NCBI GenBank assembly: GCA_017889345.1
Contig: JAGHEJ010000073.1
Location: 1-43,149 of the forward strand
Source: Clostridiales bacterium
Lineage (GTDB): Bacteria > Bacillota > Clostridia > Clostridiales > Clostridiaceae
Direction of reading: 5' to 3'
Length of the DNA stretch: 43,149 nucleotides
Part shown: positions 24,551 through 31,842 of the stretch, one piece after another
How the letters are laid out: each line of letters begins with the position of its first letter
How positions within the stretch are numbered: position 1 is the stretch's first letter
Program-made: the position numbers and the translations under genes
Notes under the pieces: model-generated
The model's input: the letters and a program-made list of their open reading frames with translations, nothing else
Told to the model about the DNA's origin: nothing
The model's database searches: none

Positions 24551-25021
24551 ATGGGATTATTTAATTTTAAAAGTAAGAAATCTGTTGTTGTTTCTCCTGC
24601 TTCTGGAGAAATTTTGCCTATAACATCATGTGAAGATAAGGTTTTTTCAGAGAAAATGATGGGAGATGGGTTTTTAATAAAGCCTGAAAGTGGAGAATTT
24701 TTTTCCCCTGTTACTGGAAAAGTTTCTATGGTTTTTGAAACTAAACATGCAATAGCTTTTACAACTAATGATGGCTTTGAAGTTTTAGTTCATATTGGAA
24801 TGGATACTGTAAAACTAAATGGTGAAGGATTTGAAGTGTTAGTAAATTCTGGAGACAAGGTTAAGGCTGGACAAAAAATTTGTAATGTAGATTTATCCTT
24901 AATAGAAAGTAAAGGATATTTAACACATACTCCTGTTGTGATAACAAACTTAGATGGAAAAGAGATTTCTTTAATTAAAACTGGAAAGTGTGATAAGGGA
25001 GAAGAAATTATAGAATTATAA
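24551..25021 (+). CDS. Free-standing PTS glucose-type EIIA domain
   Basis: A 156-aa protein consisting of one EIIA(Glc) domain. His66 (FETKHAIAF) and His81 (VLVHIGMDTV) match the two active-site histidines of the family with the same 15-residue spacing; the second accepts the phosphate from HPr. It would donate phosphate to EIIBC proteins lacking their own IIA domain, here encoded elsewhere. In clostridia such stand-alone domains may serve several sugar permeases. It sits directly behind the glycolysis operon but has its own promoter and terminator. Confidence 0.9.
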   Translation: MGLFNFKSKKSVVVSPASGEILPITSCEDKVFSEKMMGDGFLIKPESGEFFSPVTGKVSMVFETKHAIAFTTNDGFEVLVHIGMDTVKLNGEGFEVLVNSGDKVKAGQKICNVDLSLIESKGYLTHTPVVITNLDGKEISLIKTGKCDKGEEIIEL

Positions 25022-25025
25022 TTTG

Positions 25026-25062
25026 AAAGGGTGTGGTAGTTTTATTCACATCCTTTTTATTT
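25026..25062 (+). terminator. Intrinsic terminator after EIIA gene
   Basis: A 10-bp stem with one G-T pair (25026-25035 with 25047-25056) and a T-run. The remaining bases up to the aroE start are A/T-rich, without a clear element. Confidence 0.75.
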
Positions 25063-25241
25063 GAATAAAATTCTTTTAAAGAAGTCATACTTTTTATAAG
25101 TGTATAAAGATAATTGATATTTAAATGTTGTTTATTTTAAAATTTATTTATGGTATTATCTTTTCATATATAATAGTTTTTAAATTTTTATTTAGTTTGT
25201 AGTATTTATAAAATTATAATAGGACTTTTAAGGAGAGTATA

Positions 25242-26075
25242 ATGAGTGTTATAATTGATTTTGAGCAGTACTCTATTATAGGAGATCCAGTTTGCCATAG
25301 TCTTTCTCCTTTTTTACATAAAGTTATTTTTGATTATTTTAATGAGAGTAACAAAATGTATTCAAAGCTTAGAATTACTTCTGATGGGCTTGTTTATAAT
25401 TTTAGTTTGCTTAAAAGTAATTTTAAAGGATTTAATGTTACATCGCCTCACAAAAATAACATTGTAAAGTACATAGAAGAAATGGATGATTTTTCAAAGA
25501 AAGTAGGAAGCGTTAATACCGTTAAAATATTAAATGGTAAATCCTATGGTTATAATACAGATGCTTATGGATTTTTAAAAGGGCTTGGAGATTTAAAAGA
25601 AGATGTTAGTGGAAAACATATTTTAGTTTTAGGTAGTGGAGCTACGTCAAAGGTTGTTATAAATGTTTTAATTGATCTTAAAGCAAAAGTAAGTGTTTGT
25701 GCTAGAAATGAGGATAAGTTAAAAAGTTTAAGAGAGTTTATTTATAATAGTTGTGATGGATATAGTATAGATGTTTTACCTTTAGATAAAATTTCTGGAG
25801 AGTATTTTGGAGTAATAAATACTACAAGTGCTATAAGCAATTTTAGTATTGGTGATTTGAAGGTTTCAAATTTTGTATATGATGTAAATTATAATTTAGA
25901 TGGACCTACAGATTTCTTGTATAGATTTTCAAACATGGATATTAAAATGATTGATGGACGAGATATGCTTTTTTATCAAGCTATAAAAGCTCAAGAAATA
26001 TGGAGAAATCAAGAAATTGATGATGAGCATGTTTTAAATATTTATAATGAGTTTATTAAAATTTTTAAGGAATAG
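25242..26075 (+). CDS. aroE: Shikimate dehydrogenase
   Basis: A 277-aa NADP-dependent enzyme that reduces 3-dehydroshikimate to shikimate. The shikimate site is seen in GDPVCHSLSP and in FNVTSPHKNN with the catalytic Lys; NTDAYGF carries the second catalytic Asp. The nucleotide loop reads LGSGATSKVV, where most AroE proteins have GAGGAAR, and the NADP-selecting motif reads CARNEDK. MLFYQAIKAQEIW closes the fold. Ribosome binding site AAGGAGAG. aroQ follows 3 bases later. Confidence 0.95.
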   Translation: MSVIIDFEQYSIIGDPVCHSLSPFLHKVIFDYFNESNKMYSKLRITSDGLVYNFSLLKSNFKGFNVTSPHKNNIVKYIEEMDDFSKKVGSVNTVKILNGKSYGYNTDAYGFLKGLGDLKEDVSGKHILVLGSGATSKVVINVLIDLKAKVSVCARNEDKLKSLREFIYNSCDGYSIDVLPLDKISGEYFGVINTTSAISNFSIGDLKVSNFVYDVNYNLDGPTDFLYRFSNMDIKMIDGRDMLFYQAIKAQEIWRNQEIDDEHVLNIYNEFIKIFKE

Positions 26076-26078
26076 AGA

Positions 26079-26519
26079 TTGAAAAAAGTTCTTGTTATAA
26101 ATGGCCCTAATCTAAACTTTTTAGGAAAACGTGAGAAAGGTATTTATGGAGAAGAGAGTTTAGAGGATATAAATAATTATATAAGGGCACAAGGGGAGAA
26201 ACTTTTTATCCATGTTGATTTTTATCAAAGTAATTTTGAGGGAAGTATAATTGATAAAATACAAAAGGATTATATGAATTATGATGGAATTTTAATTAAT
26301 GCAGGAGCTTTTACTCATTATAGTTATGCAATATACGATGCAATACTTTCTGTTCCTACAAAATTTGTTGAAGTTCATTTATCAAATATATTTTCTCGAG
26401 AAGAATTTAGAAAACAAAGCGTTATATCTAAAGCATGTGTTGGAAGTATATGCGGTTTTGGGAAATTTTCATATGTACTTGGTCTTCATGCTTTGAAAGA
26501 AATATTTTTAGAGGTTTAA
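26079..26519 (+). CDS. aroQ: 3-Dehydroquinate dehydratase, type II
   Basis: A 146-aa enzyme that dehydrates 3-dehydroquinate to 3-dehydroshikimate. Type II motifs: INGPNLNFLGKREKGIYG with the lid Arg and the catalytic Tyr, YQSNFEG, the INAGAFTHYSYA loop and VEVHLSN. The usual QSNHEG is QSNFEG here. The start is TTG at 26079 with AAGGA eight bases upstream, straight after the aroE stop, so the two genes are probably translationally coupled. Confidence 0.95.
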   Translation: MKKVLVINGPNLNFLGKREKGIYGEESLEDINNYIRAQGEKLFIHVDFYQSNFEGSIIDKIQKDYMNYDGILINAGAFTHYSYAIYDAILSVPTKFVEVHLSNIFSREEFRKQSVISKACVGSICGFGKFSYVLGLHALKEIFLEV

Positions 26520-26520
26520 C

Positions 26521-27300
26521 ATGGAACTATATAATTATAGAAGTAAAATACTTAGTTGTGATTATAAAATTCTAAGAATTTTAGAGCAAAGATATAACTG
26601 CGTGCTTAAAGTTGCTAATTATAAAGGTAAAAATAGAAAGCCTATTTTAGATAGAAAACGTGAGGAAGAGGTTAAAGAAGCGTTTATAAATAATATGAGG
26701 CATACATATTTTAAGAAATATCACGAAGATGAATTTAGAAACATAATTAATTTAGTAACTGAGGTTAGTAGAGATATTCAATACAAAAAGATTTATAAGA
26801 AAAACATTGTTTTAATTGGATTTATGGGATGTGGAAAGACTACAGTTGGAAGAGTTTTATCTAAAAGAATTGGGTCAAAGTTTTTAGATACGGATTACCA
26901 AATTGAAAAAAGGGTTATGTGTAAAGTCGGAGATATTTTTGAAAAAATGGGAGAAGAATATTTTAGAAAAGTTGAGAGTGAAGTAATTAAGGTTGCAAGT
27001 AAAGAGTTTCATGGAGTTATTTCAACAGGTGGAGGAAGTGTTTTAAATAAAGTTAATGTTAAAAACTTAAAGTCCACAGGAAAACTTATATATTTAAAAT
27101 CTTCTGCAGAAAATATTTTATACAACTTAAGAAGAAGCACAAAGGTTAGACCTATGCTTAAACAAAATTTAAATATAGGATATATACAAAAATTTATAAA
27201 ATCACGTCATGAGATTTATAATAGAGTAAAGGATTATGAGATAAATGTTGATGATTTATCCATTGATCAAATTATTTATAGTATAATTAAATTGATGTAG
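26521..27300 (+). CDS. aroK: Chorismate mutase-like / shikimate kinase fusion
   Basis: A 259-aa bifunctional-looking protein. Residues 1-90 resemble the helical AroQ-class chorismate mutase domain: YRSKI, ILEQRYN, a Lys pair followed by PILDRKREEEV. Residues 92-259 are shikimate kinase, with P-loop GFMGCGKT (100-107), DTDYQIEKR, EEYFRKVESEV and STGGGSV for shikimate binding, and a lid region with RRSTKVRP. The kinase makes shikimate 3-phosphate; the N-terminal part may convert chorismate to prephenate or act as a sensor. It starts 2 bases after aroQ. The kinase assignment is firm, the mutase activity is inferred. Confidence 0.9.
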   Translation: MELYNYRSKILSCDYKILRILEQRYNCVLKVANYKGKNRKPILDRKREEEVKEAFINNMRHTYFKKYHEDEFRNIINLVTEVSRDIQYKKIYKKNIVLIGFMGCGKTTVGRVLSKRIGSKFLDTDYQIEKRVMCKVGDIFEKMGEEYFRKVESEVIKVASKEFHGVISTGGGSVLNKVNVKNLKSTGKLIYLKSSAENILYNLRRSTKVRPMLKQNLNIGYIQKFIKSRHEIYNRVKDYEINVDDLSIDQIIYSIIKLM

Positions 27301-27315
27301 GGTGGTGATTTTAAA

Positions 27316-27546
27316 ATGAAAACAGTTCTTTACACTATACAATTTATAGTTGTAATTACACTTTTAATTTTAGTGTTAATGCAACCAAGTAAGGCAGACG
27401 GTCTTAAGGGATTTATGACAGGTTCTCAAGAAACTTTCTTTAATAAGAACAAATCAAAAACAAGAGAAGCAAGACTTGTAAAACTTACTGTTATATTTAC
27501 GATTTTATTTGGATTAAATACGATTTTAATAAGTGTTTTATTGTAG
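27316..27546 (+). CDS. secG: Preprotein translocase subunit SecG
   Basis: A 76-aa membrane protein with two transmembrane segments (about residues 3-22 and 54-75) and a short loop containing the conserved LMQPSKADGL and a GS-rich stretch. It assists SecYE in protein export. GGTGGTGAT ribosome binding site. It is 15 bases downstream of aroK, so it is probably co-transcribed, and a terminator follows. Confidence 0.93.
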   Translation: MKTVLYTIQFIVVITLLILVLMQPSKADGLKGFMTGSQETFFNKNKSKTREARLVKLTVIFTILFGLNTILISVLL

Positions 27547-27564
27547 AAATTTATTTTAGAATTG

Positions 27565-27614
27565 AACTTTATTTAAATTCTTTGGGTTTAAATAAAGTTT
27601 TTGTTTTTATTTTA
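27565..27614 (+). terminator. Intrinsic terminator between secG and rnr
   Basis: A perfect 13-bp stem (27565-27577 with 27587-27599), a 9-base loop and a long T-rich tail interrupted by single G and A residues. Confidence 0.8.
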
Positions 27615-27618
27615 TAAA

Positions 27619-27647
27619 GGAGTAATAGCTAAGCTATTTTTAAAAAT
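27619..27647 (+). promoter_or_regulatory. Distant ribosome binding site of rnr with intervening hairpin
   Basis: The only good Shine-Dalgarno match (AAAGGAG, ending at 27622) is 25 bases before the rnr ATG. Between them AATAGC (27624-27629) and GCTATT (27633-27638) can pair around a TAA loop. Folding this hairpin leaves about ten unpaired bases between the site and the ATG, a normal spacing. Confidence 0.5.
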
Positions 27648-29726
27648 ATGGAAGAGAGAATATTAAATATTATTTACTGCAAGGAAAAAGAATTAACCTA
27701 TAAAGAAATGATGAAGGAGATTAATACTTCAGATAGGAAAAATTTTAATAAGAGTTTAGATAAACTTCAAAGAGAGAAACTTATATATAAAACTTCTAAG
27801 GGAAAATTTGTTAGAACAAATAAAGAAGATATATATTTTGGAGTGTTTGAGGGAACTAGAAAAGGTTTTGGATTTCTCTTAATGAAAGAGGAGAGAGATT
27901 TATTTATTGGAAGAAATTTTATAAATGGAGCGATGGATTCAGATAGGGTAATTTGTAAACTTTTAAAAGATAAGTGCACAGAGTCAAGAAAAGTTTGTGA
28001 AGTTATTTATGTTGTTGAAAGAAACAATAATGAAATAATAGGAGAGTTTCAAGAGTCAAAATCTTTTGGATTTGTTGTTCCTAAAAATTATAACATAGAT
28101 TATGACGTTTATATTCCTAAGAAATTAAAGCTTAAAGCTAAAAATGGAGATATTGTTGTTGTACATATTACAAAGTGGCCAGAAAAAGGGAAAAATCCTG
28201 AGGGAAGAGTTGTTGAAATTATTGGGAAAAAAGATGATAAAAATATAAATATTTTAACCTTAATTAAAAAGTACAATGTTCAAAAGGATTTTCCAGATAA
28301 AGTTAAAAAAGAAATTGAAAAGATTGATAAGGAAATTTCAGAGAAAAATTTAAACAAAAGAAGGGATTTAAGAGATTTAAGCATTGTTACAATTGATGGG
28401 GAAGATGCTAAGGACTTAGACGATGCTGTTTATGTTGAAAAAATAGGGGAGAATTATAAACTAAGCGTTCATATAGCTGATGTTACAAACTATGTAAAAC
28501 ATGGAAGTAATTTAGATAAAGAGGCTTTTAAACGAGGAACTTCAATTTATTTAATAAATGAGGTTATTCCAATGCTTCCAAAGGAGTTATCAAATGATTT
28601 ATGTTCTTTAAATCCAAACACAGATAAATTTACTTTAAGTTGTGAAATGATAATAGATTCTAAAGGAAAAGTTATAAGCTATGATATATTTGAAAGTATA
28701 ATAAACACAAAATATAGATTGACTTATAATGAGGTTCAAGAAGTAATAGATGGAAACCCTAATAAGAAATATTTAGATATAGAAGAGATGCTTTTAAATA
28801 TGAAATCTCTTGGGGAAATTTTAAAAGAGAAGAGAATTAAAAGAGGAGCTATAAACTTAGATTTTACGGAATGTAAAATAAAGTTATCAAATGATGGGGA
28901 AGTTTTAGATGTAGTTCCGTTTAACAGAAGTTTTTCTCACCAAATAATAGAAGAGTTTATGCTTGTTTGTAATGAAACAATAGGGGAGCATATGTTCTTT
29001 TTAAATTATCCATTTGTATATAGAATTCATGAAGAGCCAGATATGGAGAAGATAAATAATTTAGTTGATATTTTACACAATTTAAATTATAGTTTGAAAA
29101 TTAAAGATAAGGTTTACTCAAATCAGCTTCAAAAAGTTTTGGATCATTTTAAGGGAATGGATGAGGAGATGTTTTTAAGTAAACTCATATTAAGAAGTAT
29201 GGCCAAGGCAAAATATTATGAAAAGTGTAGTGGACACTTTGGACTTTCAACAAAATATTATTGTCATTTTACATCACCAATTAGAAGATATCCAGATTTA
29301 ATCATACATAGAATAATAAAACTTGTTATAAATGGAAGGCTTACTGATAAATTAATTAAAAAACTCAAAGAGGAAGTTGTGGTTGCTAGTGAGAATTCTT
29401 CTTTAAGAGAGAGAAGTGCTGAAGAAATTGAAAGAGAAGTGTATGATATAAAGAAAGCTGAATTTATGAAAGATAAAATTGGGGAAGAATATTTAGGAAT
29501 TATTTCATCTATTACAAGTTCAGGATTTTTTGTAGAACTTCCAAACACCATAAGAGGAATGGTACATGTTAAGGATTTAAAAGATGATATGTATTATTTT
29601 GATGATAAGAATTTATGTTTAATTGGGGAGAGTTCTAAAAATATATTTAAAATTGGAATGAAGGTTAATGTAAAAGTTGACAATGTAATACTTGATAATA
29701 GTGAGATTTATTTTGTTTTGTCATAG
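27648..29726 (+). CDS. rnr: Ribonuclease R
   Basis: A 692-aa 3'-5' exoribonuclease that degrades structured RNA and works with SmpB/tmRNA on stalled messages. Order: an N-terminal winged-helix-like part (1-60), two cold-shock/OB domains, the RNB catalytic domain with the metal-binding TIDGEDAKDLDDAV around residue 250, FTSPIRRYPDL, and a C-terminal S1 domain from about residue 610 (GIISSITSSGFFVEL). The length is normal for clostridial RNase R. It lies upstream of smpB and ssrA, the conserved clostridial order; smpB starts 10 bases after it. Confidence 0.96.
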   Translation: MEERILNIIYCKEKELTYKEMMKEINTSDRKNFNKSLDKLQREKLIYKTSKGKFVRTNKEDIYFGVFEGTRKGFGFLLMKEERDLFIGRNFINGAMDSDRVICKLLKDKCTESRKVCEVIYVVERNNNEIIGEFQESKSFGFVVPKNYNIDYDVYIPKKLKLKAKNGDIVVVHITKWPEKGKNPEGRVVEIIGKKDDKNINILTLIKKYNVQKDFPDKVKKEIEKIDKEISEKNLNKRRDLRDLSIVTIDGEDAKDLDDAVYVEKIGENYKLSVHIADVTNYVKHGSNLDKEAFKRGTSIYLINEVIPMLPKELSNDLCSLNPNTDKFTLSCEMIIDSKGKVISYDIFESIINTKYRLTYNEVQEVIDGNPNKKYLDIEEMLLNMKSLGEILKEKRIKRGAINLDFTECKIKLSNDGEVLDVVPFNRSFSHQIIEEFMLVCNETIGEHMFFLNYPFVYRIHEEPDMEKINNLVDILHNLNYSLKIKDKVYSNQLQKVLDHFKGMDEEMFLSKLILRSMAKAKYYEKCSGHFGLSTKYYCHFTSPIRRYPDLIIHRIIKLVINGRLTDKLIKKLKEEVVVASENSSLRERSAEEIEREVYDIKKAEFMKDKIGEEYLGIISSITSSGFFVELPNTIRGMVHVKDLKDDMYYFDDKNLCLIGESSKNIFKIGMKVNVKVDNVILDNSEIYFVLS

Positions 29727-29736
29727 GAGGTAAAAA

Positions 29737-30204
29737 GTGAGCAGTAAAAAAGATTCTAATACTATTGCTAAAAACAAAAAGGCTTTTCACGATTATTTTA
29801 TAGAGGAGAGTTATGAAGCTGGAATTGTTTTAGTTGGAACGGAAGTTAAATCCATACGTGGAGGAAAAGTAAACTTAAAAGATAGTTATGGAGTATTTAA
29901 AAATGGAGAGCTGTTTTTAATAAATATGCATATAAGTCCATATGAACAGGGAAATATATTTAATAGAGATCCACTTAGAGATAGAAAACTTCTTCTTCAT
30001 AAAAAAGAGCTTTCAAAGCTTTTTGGAAAGAAGAATCAAGAAGGATATGCTTTAATTCCAACGAGTCTTTATTTAAAAAATGGAAGAATAAAGGTAAATT
30101 TAGCTTTAGCAAAAGGTAAGAAGAATTACGATAAGAGAGACTCAATGCTTGAAAAAGAACACAAACGAGATATTGCACGTGCTATGAAGGAAAAATATAG
30201 ATAA
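29737..30204 (+). CDS. smpB: SsrA-binding protein SmpB
   Basis: A 155-aa OB-fold protein required for trans-translation: it binds the tRNA-like domain of tmRNA and carries it to stalled ribosomes. Family marks are [46 protein letters not shown] and a basic C-terminal tail ([13 protein letters not shown]) that folds in the mRNA channel. The start is GTG, preceded by AGGAGG. Its RNA partner ssrA lies immediately downstream. Confidence 0.97.
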   Translation: MSSKKDSNTIAKNKKAFHDYFIEESYEAGIVLVGTEVKSIRGGKVNLKDSYGVFKNGELFLINMHISPYEQGNIFNRDPLRDRKLLLHKKELSKLFGKKNQEGYALIPTSLYLKNGRIKVNLALAKGKKNYDKRDSMLEKEHKRDIARAMKEKYR

Positions 30205-30274
30205 TTGTCAAAATGTATTTATTGAAAAATAATTTTCTAAGTGGTATACTTTGTTTTGAGTAAGTCGTTTATAT

Positions 30275-30633
30275 GGGGGCGTATTTTGGTTTCGACGGGG
30301 ATAACGGAGTTTCTAAATAGCGAGTAGAGTTTTCGTGAAGTCTCTTAAAAATTCACGGAAAAAAAGTAAACGACGAAAATTATCAATTACAAGCTGCTTA
30401 ATTAAACGCAGCTTCATTCTGTCTATGAGTCCTACGGTGTAGATAAGAGTGTCAAATTTTAGTAGGGAAACGAGCCTTAGAAAGCTTTGACTAAGGAACG
30501 GAATTTATGAAGCTACTTTAAATAAATTTTGTTTATGGAAGTTATTTAAAGGAAATTAAAACATAAACTGCACTCGGAGAAGTTTAGGGATGACTGTCTT
30601 CGGACAGGGGTTCAACTCCCCTCGCCTCCACCA
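30275..30633 (+). ncRNA. ssrA: tmRNA (transfer-messenger RNA)
   Basis: A 359-base tmRNA. The 5' GGGGGCG pairs with the 3' CGCCTCC before an encoded ACCA; the T-arm has AGGGG TTCAACT CCCCT; the 5' region has the conserved GGTTTCGACGGGG. The tag frame, read from GTA at 30366, is V-N-D-E-N-Y-Q-L-Q-A-A, stop at 30399-30401. The N-D-E-N-Y core matches known tags, but the end is LQAA instead of the usual ALAA, and the resume codon would be Val. The resume codon is inferred from alignment with the core. Confidence 0.95.
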
Positions 30634-30640
30634 AAACATA

Positions 30641-30677
30641 AAAGGCATTAGCTTAATTAGCTAATGCCTTTATTATT
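30641..30677. terminator. Bidirectional terminator after tmRNA
   Basis: A perfect 13-bp stem (30641-30653 with 30659-30671), a 5-base loop and a T-rich tail. It lies between ssrA (plus) and the convergent flavoprotein gene (minus), whose stop codon it abuts. Confidence 0.85.
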
Positions 30678-31416
30678 TTAAATTTTCAATTGGTTTTATA
30701 ACTTTACACAGAAGTTTATAGAGAGCATTTCCGTAAAATTTTTTAATAGGATTTATCCTAGCACTTTTAAAATAAACATTGTTTATTAAATCATTTTCCT
30801 CCCAATATTTTTTATCAATAGGAAAAATATTATTAGCCAAAGTTCTTTGAATATTATAAGTATAAATCTCTTTAAAACTTGGGGTATATCCAAACCCATT
30901 TAGGTTTACTGAGGTAATAAAATTTTTAATCTCTTCACGGGTAATTGGTTTATTAAAATTTCTTCCATTTCTTGAAACCCTTCCAGTTAAACAAACTCCC
31001 CATTGAATCATAACTTCTTTAATTGAGTTAAGAGTTGTTTTAATTCCAGATCCTTGAGTATTTGCAAGAAGAAGAGTTGGTTTTTGGTAAACTGGAGTTC
31101 TATGAAACCAACTACAAGTTCTATCGAAAAAGTTTTTTAAAATCCCACTCATATTATTTAAATAAACAGGAGTTCCTATTATTAATCCATCACATTGAAG
31201 TATTTTTTTCATAATTTCATTACAATTATCATTTATAAAGCAACCATCTTTTAAAATACAAACCTCACATCCTTTACAAAACTCTAAATTTTCTTTGTAA
31301 AGATTAACTATTTCCGTTTCAAAAATTTCATTTATTAAAATTTCTTCAATTGATTTTAAGAGATGATAAGTATTTTTCTTTCTTCCACTTCCATTTATAA
31401 GTAATATTTTTTTCAT
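30673..31416 (-). CDS. Iron-sulfur flavoprotein-like NAD(P)H oxidoreductase
   Basis: A 247-aa flavodoxin-fold protein. The FMN phosphate loop is at the N-terminus (LLINGSGRKKNTY), and GTPVYLNNMSGILKNFFDR forms the second FMN loop. Between them, Cys47, Cys50, Cys53 and Cys59 form a compact CX2CX2CX5C cluster like the 4Fe-4S site of archaeal/clostridial iron-sulfur flavoproteins. The C-terminal 70 residues are an extension outside the flavodoxin fold. Role probably electron transfer or reduction of oxygen species or quinones; the partner is unknown. AGGAGG precedes the ATG. Monocistronic. Confidence 0.82.
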   Translation of the reverse strand: MKKILLINGSGRKKNTYHLLKSIEEILINEIFETEIVNLYKENLEFCKGCEVCILKDGCFINDNCNEIMKKILQCDGLIIGTPVYLNNMSGILKNFFDRTCSWFHRTPVYQKPTLLLANTQGSGIKTTLNSIKEVMIQWGVCLTGRVSRNGRNFNKPITREEIKNFITSVNLNGFGYTPSFKEIYTYNIQRTLANNIFPIDKKYWEENDLINNVYFKSARINPIKKFYGNALYKLLCKVIKPIENLK

Positions 31417-31842
31417 GAAATCCTCCTAAGATTAATTAACGATAAAGATTTTTAATATATAGATTCATGTATAAGTTTATTTTATTATAAATTTGTTATG
31501 ATATTTAGGTTATTCATATTCTTAAAATAAGAGGGGAAACCTTTTACAAGTATAAATTAAAAAATTAGGACAACTAAATTTTTAGTTGTCTTTTTTATTT
31601 TTTGTTAATTGGTAATTATGAATATTAAATAAAAATGAATAAAAGAAACAAAAGTATCAATACTAATAAATGATTATTAAGAAATTTAAACTAAATTCAT
31701 TTTACATAACTAAAACATGTTATGTTCCATAACTAAACCTATAAATGAACATACATTTATATTTCTAGAAAGATTGGGGGATTTAATTGGGTTAAAGTTG
31801 TTGATTTTAGATTGTTGAGATTTTAAGAAGGAGGAATAGTAA
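31417..31842. other. Gene-free stretch with orphan terminator and inverted repeats
   Basis: 425 bases without a convincing coding frame. It contains a possible small hairpin (AAGAGG/CCTTTT, about 31525-31545), a complete intrinsic terminator with no gene before it (31568-31606), an inverted repeat ACATAAC/GTTATGT (31704-31710, 31719-31725), the direct repeat CATAACTAAA (31705 and 31728) and the inverted repeat ATAAATG/CATTTAT (31741-31747, 31754-31760). The last elements lie in the promoter-proximal region of the giant surface-protein gene. I could not place a convincing sigma-A promoter for that gene. Confidence 0.5.
31568..31606 (+). terminator. Orphan intrinsic terminator
   Basis: A 9-10-bp stem GACAACTAA/TTAGTTGTC (starting near 31568, closing at 31590) followed by TTTTTTATTTTTTG. 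No plus-strand gene precedes it after the tmRNA terminator, so it must end an unannotated transcript or act as an attenuator in a leader. Confidence 0.75.

Noticed and set aside
31417..31842. Possible c-di-GMP or other known riboswitch before the surface-protein gene
   Set aside because: I could not find a conserved aptamer core; only a hairpin and a terminator are visible, so it is reported as an unassigned element.
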